DNA from: Niastella soli
GTDB taxonomy: Bacteria; Bacteroidota; Bacteroidia; Chitinophagales; Chitinophagaceae
Direction of reading: 5' to 3'
Length of the DNA stretch: 64,000 nucleotides
NCBI RefSeq assembly: GCF_017742245.1
Contig: NZ_JAGHKO010000024.1
Coordinates: forward strand, 248,001 to 312,000
Position numbers and translations under genes: made by a program. The notes under the pieces are model-generated. The model had not been told where the DNA came from, made no database searches, and was given only the letters and a program-made list of their open reading frames with translations. The number at the start of each line of letters is the position of its first letter. Position 1 is the first letter of the stretch. Below are positions 1-8,951 of this stretch, one piece after another.

Positions 1-641
1 AAAGCGCTGCATTTTCTGTGCTGGGCAGGGATTTTCTCTCAGGGGAGTTAAAGAATTTACAACAGATCATTTATAAGCTGGAACAGCAAATGATCACCCG
101 GGAACTAAACCGGGAGTATACGCCCTTCCTGGTAGTGCGAAAAGAAAACAATTCACAGCTAAACAACCTCACCATCGCATACTGGAGCACCGCTGGGGAA
201 CAGGGTAATGACATAAAAGCAGGCACCACCCTGCAATCGTACAAAACAAACAGTATGTACCATGCTGATTGTACATTGATCACTACAACCATTGGGGGCC
301 GTAACCGGTTGAGCGCCTCAGAAAGTATTACAGCCTATAAATCGGCCTTGCTTTCGCGTGACAGGTTGATCAGCCTGGAAGATATAAAGATCTTCTGCCG
401 CCTGCAAATGGGCAATACAGCAAAACATATAACAGTAAAAAAAGGGGTGATGGTACCCCGGCAGGTTTCACAGGGTTTTACCAGGACCATCGACGTAACC
501 ATCAAGCTGAACCGGAAAGATTTTATGGATGCACAGGACAAAAACCAGCTACAGTATTGGAAGGATAGTTTGGTATTGAAGTTGTCTACGAAATCGGCTG
601 GTTTAACACCTTTCAGAGTATTTATTGAACAGGAGAATTGA
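1..641 (+). CDS. tssF: TssF, T6SS baseplate subunit (3' part)
   Basis: The reading frame is open from base 3, with no stop before the window edge, so the GTG at 18 is not a true start and the gene continues to the left. About 213 codons of the C-terminal part are visible. The segment 'SASESITAYKSALLSRDRL' followed by 'ISLEDIKIFCRLQMG' matches the C-terminal pattern of TssF, in which a run of helix is followed by a 'treDi' segment. TssF forms the T6SS baseplate wedge with TssG and TssK. The neighbours tssG, tssN, tssK and tssO downstream support the call. The 183-nt gap to tssG is long for an operon and holds a repeat (784-804). Confidence 0.8.
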   Translation, partial: SAAFSVLGRDFLSGELKNLQQIIYKLEQQMITRELNREYTPFLVVRKENNSQLNNLTIAYWSTAGEQGNDIKAGTTLQSYKTNSMYHADCTLITTTIGGRNRLSASESITAYKSALLSRDRLISLEDIKIFCRLQMGNTAKHITVKKGVMVPRQVSQGFTRTIDVTIKLNRKDFMDAQDKNQLQYWKDSLVLKLSTKSAGLTPFRVFIEQEN

Positions 642-783
642 GTTAACAGGTTAAAGGTTGATAAAACAAACTAAGGATACGAAGTACGAGGCAGGAGGTA
701 GATTAGAACTATACGAGCCGAAGGCGAGAAGAGGTTTTCTTCATTGCCGATTGCCGAAAGAGAGTCTCGAATGTTATGAGCCC

Positions 784-804
784 TTTCACGTTTTACGTTT
801 CACG
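784..804. repeat. TTTCAC-GTTT intergenic repeat, copy 1
   Basis: Short pyrimidine-rich direct repeat 'tttcacgttttacgtttcac' lying in the tssF-tssG gap. Closely similar strings occur before vgrG (12453-12480) and before the 454-residue gene (14405-14432). Confidence 0.55.
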
Positions 805-823
805 AAGTATTCATCATTGACTA

Positions 824-1759
824 ATGACAAGACATCAAGCCATAGATACATTCTTAAACGAGCTGTCGGGCAACCTGCACGATATAAAAGCGGAGGTGTT
901 GGTTAACCACGCATTACAAAATAATGTGCACCCCGATGATTTTGTAGTGTTGAACGACGGCCGTTTTTACCGGGAATATCGGACCGACGTATATGCCATT
1001 AACAAAATAGAAGATGCCTGGTTGTATCAGTTATTACAGCTTAAGTTATCACGCTCCGGTTTATATGACCTGGTACCCGAAGGGCTTTTTCACCAATCAC
1101 ATACCGGCACCAAATCGAATTCCGCTGCCGAACTGGCTGCCCAAAGCCGTATAGACCGGAAAAAAGAAATGGCCGCCAGAAAGTTCTTTCAACCCATTGA
1201 GAACAGCCTTTTCAGACAACGGGTGTTTTTGGAACAGGAAGAGGAAAACCTGCTGGCCGGCATGGACAATGGTTTGTTGAACGACTACTTTTTTACCTTC
1301 TGGGAATTTCCCGAAGGGCTTAATAAAACGGCGGCCATGTTGCTGGTATTGCTGTTACCCTATGCACACACCATTGCCGGAGATCCTGCACTTATGCAAA
1401 AGTGCCTGGAAGTACTGTTACAGGAAAATGTAACCATTGAACAGGTAACTCCTGCAGTTTGCATAGCGCCGGGCAAAGACAATAGTCTGGGTATGGGCGA
1501 ACTGGGCAATGACCTTGTATGCGGACAAACCTTTTTAGAAGATTTTCCCTGTTTGCAATACAATATTGGTCCTTTACAACAATCGAGACCGGTTGATTAT
1601 GTCACCGGTGGTGACAATGATCTGTTGCTGCAGGTATTCAACAATTATTTTGCACCGGCAGAAGCAGATATCCTAATAAACGTAGAAGTTGATCGTACCC
1701 GTGCTTTAGTAGAACTGAATGCAGACGAAAGCCCCATTCTGGGTTTTGCTGCCATTTAG
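824..1759 (+). CDS. tssG: TssG, T6SS baseplate subunit
   Basis: 311 residues, starting at ATG 824. TssG partners TssF and TssK in the baseplate wedge in the cytoplasm. The N-terminus (about residues 1-75) has the 'HQAIDTFLNELSGNL' helix followed by 'DFVVLNDGRFYREYRTD', and the C-terminal half carries 'LPYAHTIAGDPALMQKCLEVLL', the part of TssG that is usually best conserved. Family match is by position and these weak motifs, since Bacteroidota TssG proteins are far from the proteobacterial ones. It lies directly between tssF and tssN, 28 nt before the latter. Likely co-transcribed with tssN, tssK and tssO. Confidence 0.75.
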   Translation: MTRHQAIDTFLNELSGNLHDIKAEVLVNHALQNNVHPDDFVVLNDGRFYREYRTDVYAINKIEDAWLYQLLQLKLSRSGLYDLVPEGLFHQSHTGTKSNSAAELAAQSRIDRKKEMAARKFFQPIENSLFRQRVFLEQEEENLLAGMDNGLLNDYFFTFWEFPEGLNKTAAMLLVLLLPYAHTIAGDPALMQKCLEVLLQENVTIEQVTPAVCIAPGKDNSLGMGELGNDLVCGQTFLEDFPCLQYNIGPLQQSRPVDYVTGGDNDLLLQVFNNYFAPAEADILINVEVDRTRALVELNADESPILGFAAI

Positions 1760-1787
1760 CCAATATAAATAAATAGAACCTTATAAT

Positions 1788-2657
1788 ATGATGACACCCG
1801 AACTTAACAGATTGTTATTGTACCTGGGAATTGGCCTGATCAGCTTTTCAACGATCATCGGTCTCTTTGCCCAAAAAATACGTAACAGTTTTAAACCATT
1901 CAGCAAAAGGGCTATCTGGTATCTGTTGATTTCTGTGGCAGTATTTGCATTGACCGGCTTATTTATTGCAGCCGGCTTTTTCTCCAACTACAACAGGTAC
2001 TTTATTTTCTATCAGGTTTTATTCCTGCTATACGGTGGCTTGCATATTTACCTGATGCAACGAAAAATGGATTGGGGTAAGGACAAGCAAACATTTTTGC
2101 CCGATGTCATTTTCACCCTGTTGATCGGGTTAGCAGGCGCTATTTGTTTTATGCTTACCTATCGATGGGTAAACCATGAAGGACTCGAGATCCCAATGAT
2201 GTGGTCGACCTTCTTTTTCATTATTCCCTTGTTTGTATGGCATACATTCTTAACTGCCCTCGCCATTCCGCCCAAAGTATTGAATCAATGGCATTACCCG
2301 GTACATGAGCCCATGGAAGACCCGGAAGAAAGCAAACTAAGAAATATGTTGCTCATCAGTTTTGAATTTCAAAAGAACGGTCAGGACACCTACTTCACCA
2401 ACTTCAGGGCTAAAGCGCCTGTAGATATGGAACTGGGTGAACTGTTCTATTATTTCATAAATGATTATAATGAGCGGCATCCACAGGGCCAGATCCTGTT
2501 TGCCAATGGCATTGGCAAACCACATGGCTGGATGTTTTACAAAAAGCCCAAATGGTATACCATTTTAACCACTTATATGGATGCAGATAAAACCATCTTT
2601 CTGAACCGCATCAGAGAAAATGATGTCATTGTGTGCAGCCGCATTATTGAAAATTGA
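1788..2657 (+). CDS. tssN: TssN, Bacteroidota-specific T6SS membrane protein
   Basis: 289 residues. Roughly the first 180 hold five hydrophobic segments (about 9-27, 43-65, 70-90, 104-125, 138-158), followed by a soluble cytoplasmic domain of about 110 residues rich in aromatic residues ('FEFQKNGQDTYFTNFRAKAP', 'PHGWMFYKKPKWYTILTTY'). This layout fits TssN, one of the proteins that mark subtype-iii T6SS and that are thought to replace the TssJLM membrane complex, which is not seen here. ATG at 1788 is followed by a second ATG; either could be used. Sits 27 nt before tssK. Confidence 0.8.
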   Translation: MMTPELNRLLLYLGIGLISFSTIIGLFAQKIRNSFKPFSKRAIWYLLISVAVFALTGLFIAAGFFSNYNRYFIFYQVLFLLYGGLHIYLMQRKMDWGKDKQTFLPDVIFTLLIGLAGAICFMLTYRWVNHEGLEIPMMWSTFFFIIPLFVWHTFLTALAIPPKVLNQWHYPVHEPMEDPEESKLRNMLLISFEFQKNGQDTYFTNFRAKAPVDMELGELFYYFINDYNERHPQGQILFANGIGKPHGWMFYKKPKWYTILTTYMDADKTIFLNRIRENDVIVCSRIIEN

Positions 2658-2684
2658 GGATTGAACAAACTAAACTAATCAAGC

Positions 2685-3866
2685 ATGCAGTCAACAACTG
2701 AATACTTACCGGTAAACTGGGTAGATGGGATGAAGATCAATAAAACACATTTTATTGCACAGGACAATGCCTTCACTTACCGGCAGGCCCATACCGTAAG
2801 CAGTTTTTTAAATGAGCACAACTATGGATTATTGCCAGTGTTCGACCGGCATCATACTTCCGCCAAATTGTTCTTATCGCTCGATAATGAACAAACGGTG
2901 CACCTTCGTATTCAACGTTGCCGCGCTATTTCCCGTGGCGGTTATGTGATGGAGTTCGACACAGATACCTCTCTTACCGGTCAGCAATTATCGGCAGGTA
3001 TTCCGGGTTTACAGGTGCCTTTCAGTGAACTGAAGGACCGGTCTGCATTTTACTATGCAGTGTTAAGCATCGATCCATATGAACGTGTACCATTTGGGAC
3101 CGCTGACCCAAAGGAAACGCCACCACGCATGCCATTCACCATGCCGGCATACCACCTTACTTTATTGCCAGCCAATGAAACCAGTGCACTTGCATTGGGA
3201 CAATTCCAGGTGCCAGTAGGAAAGGTGGTGGTAGAAGAACAAAGCGTTCGATTGGTAGAGCATTATATTCCACCCTGCACAGCCGTCAACAGCCATTATG
3301 AATTATTGGAAGTACATGCCGGACTGGAGCAATTCTTTGGCCAAATGGAATTGTATGCTTTGCAGATCATTCAAAAGATCTTACAAAAGAAACAGCAGAA
3401 CGAACTGGCAGATGCCATTCATAAGATCTGTGAGAACCTGTGTCTGTACACCGCAACTGAATACAGCAATTTCAAACTATCATATATCTACCAGCCACCG
3501 TTGTTTATGATCACTGCTGTTACAGGAATGGCCCGGTTGATCAAAAATACCATGGATTTTTACGCCGGCACCAGCAAAGATGAACTGATCAGTTATTGTA
3601 CCGAATGGTGTGGTGTAAGCCAGGGCGAATTGGAATCAGCCATCACCACCCTGTGTAGTTACCAGTATAACCACCTCGACATCAACGATGCCCTGGATAA
3701 AGTTTTACAGTTTACCCAGGTCATTTCATCATTGTTCAGCAACCTGGCGCGACTGGAATACATCGGCAAGAAAAAAGAGACCGGCATTTTTGTGAAAGAG
3801 CAGGTATTGTTACCACAATCTGAAACGGCGCCGGTTAAAAAGAGAAGAAGTTTCCTGGCAGATTAA
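2685..3866 (+). CDS. tssK: TssK, T6SS baseplate-membrane adaptor
   Basis: 393 residues. TssK trimers link the baseplate to the membrane complex. The N-terminal 'LPVNWVDGMKINKTHFIAQD' corresponds to the TssK signature (W-x-eG-m-l-x-p-qHF-q-q). The N-terminal half is the beta-rich shoulder and the region after about residue 200 is helical. Slightly shorter than proteobacterial TssK (about 445), as is normal for this phylum. ATG 2685 follows tssN by 27 nt and tssO follows by 33 nt. Confidence 0.85.
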   Translation: MQSTTEYLPVNWVDGMKINKTHFIAQDNAFTYRQAHTVSSFLNEHNYGLLPVFDRHHTSAKLFLSLDNEQTVHLRIQRCRAISRGGYVMEFDTDTSLTGQQLSAGIPGLQVPFSELKDRSAFYYAVLSIDPYERVPFGTADPKETPPRMPFTMPAYHLTLLPANETSALALGQFQVPVGKVVVEEQSVRLVEHYIPPCTAVNSHYELLEVHAGLEQFFGQMELYALQIIQKILQKKQQNELADAIHKICENLCLYTATEYSNFKLSYIYQPPLFMITAVTGMARLIKNTMDFYAGTSKDELISYCTEWCGVSQGELESAITTLCSYQYNHLDINDALDKVLQFTQVISSLFSNLARLEYIGKKKETGIFVKEQVLLPQSETAPVKKRRSFLAD

Positions 3867-3899
3867 TCAACGAACCATCAATCAATAAACCAATAAAAA

Positions 3900-4421
3900 A
3901 TGCCCAGCATATTAAATTATAAGGAAAGGAACCGCGCATTTTTAAAATTTTTGTTCTTTTTCATTATCTCCGTCTGGCTAATAGTGGGGGCTATTTATTT
4001 CGATATGCGTATACCTTACAAAGAAAATGATGTCCTGCGCGAACAGGTTACCCGGTATCGCAACCAAAGTATTGCTCAGGAGAAATTTGTAAGCAGTATG
4101 GACCAGGCCAAAATGTTGATAGACTCACTAAAACAACCGGGGGTAAATAGTATGTACCTGAACCAGCAGATCGCCGCCAAATTGCGTGAGCTTACTGATC
4201 TTCAATATAAGGACAGCAGCATGTACAGTCGCATGAATAAAAATGTGCTCGATCTGTACCTGCGCTACCAGGATGCTACCAACAAAGTAGTAAGCATGGG
4301 CGATTTGCCCAAACAGCTGGAGGATTACAAGGGTAAGTATGAACAAACCCAGCGCGATCTGGACCAGGCCCGTAGAGATATTGACCTGCTGAGAAGAGCC
4401 AGTACCGCTGCCGGTTTTTAA
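3900..4421 (+). CDS. tssO: TssO, Bacteroidota T6SS membrane protein
   Basis: 173 residues: a short basic N-terminus (YKERNRAFLK), one membrane span at about 17-36, and a long alpha-helical, probably coiled-coil periplasmic part ending in 'YKGKYEQTQRDLDQARRDID'. This architecture and the position after tssK match TssO, a hallmark of the subtype-iii T6SS. Its function is not settled; a role in the trans-envelope complex is inferred from topology. It is the last gene of the tssF-tssO run; a REP-like element and a hairpin with a T-tract follow. Confidence 0.75.
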   Translation: MPSILNYKERNRAFLKFLFFFIISVWLIVGAIYFDMRIPYKENDVLREQVTRYRNQSIAQEKFVSSMDQAKMLIDSLKQPGVNSMYLNQQIAAKLRELTDLQYKDSSMYSRMNKNVLDLYLRYQDATNKVVSMGDLPKQLEDYKGKYEQTQRDLDQARRDIDLLRRASTAAGF

Positions 4422-4430
4422 TTAAGAACA

Positions 4431-4498
4431 CTGAGCGCGTGTCCGCCTTTGGCGGAAATTCGAAGGATCAGTCCAAGGTTCTGAGCGCTCGAAGAACC
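4431..4498. repeat. REP-like element (ctgagcg ... tccgcctttggcgga ... cgaag), copy 1
   Basis: Contains the inverted repeat tccgcc-ttt-ggcgga (4442-4456) flanked by 'ctgagcg' and 'ttcgaagg'. The core 4440-4466 is nearly the same as 11199-11227, downstream of tssC. The GC-rich hairpin core and 'ctgagcg' motif resemble the REP-like sequence at 36515-36560. Confidence 0.6.
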
Positions 4499-4506
4499 GC
4501 TTTTTG
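4477..4506 (+). terminator. Terminator after tssO
   Basis: Stem ggttct (4477-4482) / agaacc (4493-4498) around a GC-rich self-complementary loop (gagcgctc), followed by gc and five T. Fits an intrinsic terminator for the tssF-tssO run; 56 nt after the tssO stop. Confidence 0.55.
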
Positions 4507-4514
4507 ATAAAAGA

Positions 4515-5261
4515 CTATTGTTTACCGCTTTTTGTTGGGGTTTTACCTGGTGTTGTTGGTTTTGTTGTTATGGTGGGCTTTGTAGCCGCAGCTGGTGTAT
4601 TCACGATCCTTACTCTGCCGGCCGAAACAAACCGTTTTTTCCAGTAAGGGTCATCAAGGCTGGCAATACTTACACCGCTGGATGTAGAAGCATTGATAAA
4701 ATACTGGTTGTGTAAATACATCCCAACATGAGAGATCGGCTGGCCTTTTACCGTACAAAAGAAAACCAGATCACCCTCAGAAAAATAAGTTTTACCATGA
4801 AAAGGCTCCACATTTTTTGTAAAGAACTGCTGGGCAGAAGTGCGGGGGACCTGAATGTTGTATACATCGCTCAGCAGCCGTTGAATAAAACCCGAACAAT
4901 CGATGCCCTTTTCATCATTTCCACCATACTTGTAAGGCGTTTTCATCCATTTATCGATGAAGGCGTACAGGGTATAATTGGTAAGGCTGTCGGGATCAAT
5001 TTTAAGATAGGCTCCGTATTTAATAAACATTTCATTTACGGTAATGCCATTGGTGGGCGCCAAAGTGGGATCAGCGGGCTTTACCACAATGGTCTGGTAC
5101 TGATTGGTTGATTTTCGCGAGCTGGAACAGGAAGCCAGTAAAATCGCCAGGCATAAACAACCGGTAATGGCGAACCAGAAAGATGGGAAGAGGAAACTGT
5201 CTCTATCTTGAAAAATGTGAATTCGTTTCATAGCTAACAGAAATACGGTTTGTAACAACAC
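4515..5261 (-). CDS. NlpC/P60 family lipoprotein (cell-wall endopeptidase)
   Basis: 248 residues, or 238 if the Met at residue 11 (MKRIHIF) is used. A hydrophobic segment ends in the lipobox 'AILLASC', with the lipid-bearing Cys at residue 45. The C-terminal catalytic domain shows 'PYKYGGNDEKGIDCSGFIQ' (nucleophile Cys in DCSGF) and 'PISHVGMYL' (catalytic His), the NlpC/P60 pattern. These enzymes cut peptide cross-links in peptidoglycan. A Thr/Pro/Lys-rich tail (KPTTPGKTPTKSGKQ) follows. The gene lies on the opposite strand inside the T6SS locus and is divergent, by 38 nt, from the PKD gene. It may be a passenger, or it may open the wall for assembly of the secretion apparatus; the second idea is inference. 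Confidence 0.85.
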   Translation of the reverse strand: MLLQTVFLLAMKRIHIFQDRDSFLFPSFWFAITGCLCLAILLASCSSSRKSTNQYQTIVVKPADPTLAPTNGITVNEMFIKYGAYLKIDPDSLTNYTLYAFIDKWMKTPYKYGGNDEKGIDCSGFIQRLLSDVYNIQVPRTSAQQFFTKNVEPFHGKTYFSEGDLVFFCTVKGQPISHVGMYLHNQYFINASTSSGVSIASLDDPYWKKRFVSAGRVRIVNTPAAATKPTITTKPTTPGKTPTKSGKQ

Positions 5262-5299
5262 TTCAATTTCAGTTCAAACGCGAACCAAAAAGTAAAAAT

Positions 5300-6349
5300 A
5301 TGGAAAATAAAAAGATACAGCTGGCTTATCTCGACGAAAAGGTCATTCTTACAATGATCATTACGGCTTTGCTGGGATTGGTGATCACAGGATTTAAATA
5401 CAAAAACTACGAACATTGTTTCGATTTTCATATAAAAGCAAAAGCCAGTTTTTACCGCACCGACGAACCCATTCATTTTGAGACGGATGCCCTGTATGCC
5501 AACCAATTCCAGTGGGATTTTGGCGATAGTGAGAACAGCCAGACAAACATTAGTTCGGTAGTACATGCCTATAACCTGCCAGGCGAGTACACAGTAGCAT
5601 TAACCATTAATGGCACCTGCACAGAGTACAAAACGATCTATATTACAAAAGCACCCAAACTGGAAAATCCCTTGCTGCAACCCCGGTTTATTTGTCCGCA
5701 ACAGGCTGTAGTAGGTAAAGCAGTGATCTTCCAGGATACCACACCAGGAGCACATAGCTGGGAATGGCGTTTTGGTGAAACCGCCGTTATTGACGCTACC
5801 GCCTCTACCTCCAGTTATGTTTATAAAACCCCGGGACTGAAAACCATCTCCCTGGTGTTAAACAACGATCCCAAACAGCTCGGCGTTTGCAAAGTATACG
5901 TGAATGATAAAACAGTGACGCCTTCCCGCTCAAATGCCCGCATGCCAGCTCGTTCTTCGGGACCATCCTTTGTTATTGTACCGGCCAGGCCACAAACGCC
6001 AACATTGGAAGAACAAAGCCATCCGCAACCGGCCATGACCGAGCCACCCAAACCACAAGGGGTAAATATCAGTAAACAGGACCTGGAAAGCAAATTGCGT
6101 GGTGTAGTGAATAATTATTTAACAGCAGAAAACTTTTCGCAATATTTCTGTAACAACCTCAATGTGCCCGTAAGCCTCAATGGGACCGAGATCACCTTTA
6201 CCCAATTCTGTACAAAGCTCAGCTCGATCAGGAACGATAAAAAAATAAAACAACTGAACGTACAACAGATAAAAAGCAGCGAAACCAACTGTTTGATAGG
6301 ATTAAATGTGAGTCTTAAGATGAAACAAGGTTTCTTAGGGATATTTTGA
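5300..6349 (+). CDS. Membrane-anchored PKD-domain protein, probable TssP
   Basis: 349 residues. A short cytoplasmic tail, one membrane span (about 14-32), then two PKD-like domains: 'FQWDFGDSENSQTNISSVVH' with 'AYNLPGEYTVALTING', and 'SWEWRFGETAVID' with 'YVYKTPGLKTISLVL'. A Pro-rich linker (about 215-250) leads to a C-terminal domain of about 100 residues with three Cys. Periplasmic PKD domains in a T6SS operon ahead of clpV fit the extra Bacteroidota envelope components (TssP-type); I give the name only as probable because I recognise it by position and topology. Divergent from the NlpC/P60 gene; 115 nt before tssH. Confidence 0.7.
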   Translation: MENKKIQLAYLDEKVILTMIITALLGLVITGFKYKNYEHCFDFHIKAKASFYRTDEPIHFETDALYANQFQWDFGDSENSQTNISSVVHAYNLPGEYTVALTINGTCTEYKTIYITKAPKLENPLLQPRFICPQQAVVGKAVIFQDTTPGAHSWEWRFGETAVIDATASTSSYVYKTPGLKTISLVLNNDPKQLGVCKVYVNDKTVTPSRSNARMPARSSGPSFVIVPARPQTPTLEEQSHPQPAMTEPPKPQGVNISKQDLESKLRGVVNNYLTAENFSQYFCNNLNVPVSLNGTEITFTQFCTKLSSIRNDKKIKQLNVQQIKSSETNCLIGLNVSLKMKQGFLGIF

Positions 6350-6388
6350 GATTGCGTGAATTATAATTTGGAGATTTTGAGATGTCGT

Positions 6389-6415
6389 GATTTTGTGATT
6401 TGAAATCACAAAATC
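6389..6415. repeat. AT-rich inverted repeat between PKD gene and tssH
   Basis: Perfect 11-bp arms gattttgtgat (6389-6399) and atcacaaaatc (6405-6415) with a 5-nt loop. No T-tract after it, so it is more likely an intergenic repeat or mRNA hairpin than a terminator. Confidence 0.5.
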
Positions 6416-6464
6416 TCTAAACCCAGAAATCAGAAATCGAAATTAGTACATCAAAAAAGAAGTA

Positions 6465-8951
6465 ATGACTGACCAACTATTAGGGACCACCATATCCGAT
6501 TCATGTAAAAAGATGAACCATATAGCGCAGGCTATTGCCCGGGAAAACATGCACCCGCATATTGCACCCCCACATTTATTAAAAGCATTACTACATAAAG
6601 ATGCAGGGTTGCAAACGTTGTTAAAGCAGTTGGACAAAGACATTTACTATATGGAAGAATGGGCTGAAGTGCGAATGGAAACCCTGACCAAAGCTACCCG
6701 CCTTGATGATACCCTTACTGCTGATGAACCGGTAAAAGCGGTGATGGAAGAAGCAGACACCATAAGGGTAATGACGGGCAGTGAGGAACTGGAAAACCTG
6801 CATGTACTGGCCGCCTTAAGTACCCCAGGGGTTGGATTCAGTTATGAACAATTAAAAACATTTCCCATACAGCGGCAGGAATTGCTGCAACAATCAATAG
6901 CCGATAATACCCTGAATAAAATAACAGGCATGGTGAATACCAATGGTATTTCTAAACCATCCAAACACCAGGCGTTATTAAAATACTGCACTCATAAAAA
7001 CGAACGGGCCAAAACTGGAAAGATAGATCCCATTACCGGCCGTGATAAAGAGATCAGGGCGATGGCAGAAATATTAGGCCGCCGCTCCAAACCCAATGTA
7101 CTGATCGTTGGCGAACCAGGGGTTGGCAAATCAGCGTTGGTAGATGGCTTCACCCTGGCTATTGAAGAAAAGAAAGTGCCACAATTTTTGGGGAACGCCC
7201 AGGTATTTGAGCTGGACAATGGTGCACTGGCAGCCGGCGCCTCCTACAAAGGAGAAGTAGAAGAGCGATTAAAAAATATTATACAGGAAATAAAACAATT
7301 TGACAAAGCCATCTTGTTTATCGATGAAATGCACGTGCTGATGGATAAACAGGGCGCCATGGCCGGAGCTGCCAATTTATTAAAACCAGAACTGGCCCGG
7401 GGTGAGCTTACCGTTATAGGCGCTACAACTTTGGAAGAATACCGGAAACATATTGAAAAGGATGAGGCATTTGCCCGCCGCTTTGATGTAATACAGGTAG
7501 AAGAACCCGATATGGCCACCACGTTCCGCATGATGCAGATCATTATGCCACATTACAGCAAGCACCATGCGATAACGGTAGATGATGAAACCCTGCAGGA
7601 TACCATCAGGCTGGCAAAACGCTATGTAAAAGACCGCCGTTTACCCGATGCTGCCATAGATCTGGCCGATCATTCCATGGCTGCGCTTCGACTGGCAAGG
7701 GATACGGGTAAACAGATAGTATCAGCAATGAGATCGGTATTCGAGGAGATGCAAAAAGGACCAGTACCGGTAGATGACTGGAAATGGCATTATAACCAAT
7801 TGCGTAATAAGATCAGTCCGATTTTATGGGCGGCGGTACAATCGGAAACGGACCCCATGCAAATGACGGAGATCAATGAAATTATCAACTATTTAAACCT
7901 GGCCTACGAAGCGTTGTCAGAAAGAGCGGCCGATGATCGCCAGGCGCTCAATCAGTCAGATGTAGCCGCTATTGTAGCACATAAAACCGGAATCCCTATA
8001 GGCAAAGTGCAGGCGCAGGAAAAAGAGCGGTTGCTGAAAATGGAAGAGGTACTGAAACAAAGAGTGATAGGACAGGACCATGCCATCCGTTCTATTAGTG
8101 AAGCCGTTCTGGAATCAAGGGCCGGTTTAGGTAAACCTGGTCAACCCATAGGCTCTTTCTTTTTCCTGGGACCAACGGGCACAGGAAAAACCGAGCTGGC
8201 CAAAGCGCTGGCCGATTTCCTGTTCCAGGATGAAACCTCGATGATCCGGTTCGATATGTCGGAATTCAAAGAAGAACACAGCGCGGCCTTATTATATGGT
8301 GCACCGCCCGGATATGTTGGGTACGAAGAAGGCGGGTTACTTATAAACAAGATCAGACAACAACCTTATTCGGTAGTATTATTCGATGAAATTGAAAAAG
8401 CACACCAGTCGGTCTTTGATATTTTCTTACAGATCATGGACGAAGGCAAGCTACACGATAAACTGGGAAAGGAAGGTGATTTCTCCAATGCGCTCATCAT
8501 TTTTACCTCTAACATCGGCAGCCAGTTTGTGGTGGAATCGTTTAATAAAGGACAGGTACCTTCCGGTACGCAACTAATGGAGATCATGAGCAACTATTTC
8601 AGGCCAGAGTTTTTAGGCCGGTTAACCGAGATCTGTCCTTTTGCCCCCATGACCAACGAAATGGTGGAACGTATTCTTAACATTCAACTGAAAAGTTTAT
8701 ACAGTTCACTAGAAAAACAGGGGATCACCTTACAATTGACCGATGCAGCTAAAAAACAATTAGCCTTACAAGGTTTTGCTCCCCAATATGGGGCACGGCC
8801 ATTAGCCGGTGTTATTCGGAATACCTTACGTCGGCCCTTATCACGCAAGATCATCAGTGGGGAAGCGGGGGCTGCCGGTAACGCCATATTAATTTTAGAT
8901 GTAGACGATCAGGGAAATTTCTTATGGAATAGCACAACAGAAGTGTTATAA
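6465..8951 (+). CDS. tssH: TssH/ClpV, T6SS sheath-recycling AAA+ ATPase
   Basis: 828 residues. Domains: Clp-N domain (about 1-150, 'HIAPPHLLKALLH'); AAA1 with Walker A 'GEPGVGKS' (about 216) and Walker B 'ILFIDEMHVL'; a middle domain; AAA2 with Walker A 'GPTGTGKT' (about 569) and Walker B 'VLFDEIEKAH'; ClpB C-terminal domain ('QYGARPLAGVIRNTL'). It unfolds contracted TssBC sheath for reuse. The stretch between the two ATPase domains is only about 137 residues, shorter than in ClpB, as expected of a sheath-dedicated ClpV rather than the housekeeping disaggregase. Its place before tssB-tssC confirms the role. ATG at 6465. Confidence 0.93.
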   Translation: MTDQLLGTTISDSCKKMNHIAQAIARENMHPHIAPPHLLKALLHKDAGLQTLLKQLDKDIYYMEEWAEVRMETLTKATRLDDTLTADEPVKAVMEEADTIRVMTGSEELENLHVLAALSTPGVGFSYEQLKTFPIQRQELLQQSIADNTLNKITGMVNTNGISKPSKHQALLKYCTHKNERAKTGKIDPITGRDKEIRAMAEILGRRSKPNVLIVGEPGVGKSALVDGFTLAIEEKKVPQFLGNAQVFELDNGALAAGASYKGEVEERLKNIIQEIKQFDKAILFIDEMHVLMDKQGAMAGAANLLKPELARGELTVIGATTLEEYRKHIEKDEAFARRFDVIQVEEPDMATTFRMMQIIMPHYSKHHAITVDDETLQDTIRLAKRYVKDRRLPDAAIDLADHSMAALRLARDTGKQIVSAMRSVFEEMQKGPVPVDDWKWHYNQLRNKISPILWAAVQSETDPMQMTEINEIINYLNLAYEALSERAADDRQALNQSDVAAIVAHKTGIPIGKVQAQEKERLLKMEEVLKQRVIGQDHAIRSISEAVLESRAGLGKPGQPIGSFFFLGPTGTGKTELAKALADFLFQDETSMIRFDMSEFKEEHSAALLYGAPPGYVGYEEGGLLINKIRQQPYSVVLFDEIEKAHQSVFDIFLQIMDEGKLHDKLGKEGDFSNALIIFTSNIGSQFVVESFNKGQVPSGTQLMEIMSNYFRPEFLGRLTEICPFAPMTNEMVERILNIQLKSLYSSLEKQGITLQLTDAAKKQLALQGFAPQYGARPLAGVIRNTLRRPLSRKIISGEAGAAGNAILILDVDDQGNFLWNSTTEVL

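Noticed and set aside
658-906. 82-codon ORF between tssF and tssG
   Set aside because: Starts with a rare codon, overlaps tssG in another frame, and its composition is not protein-like.
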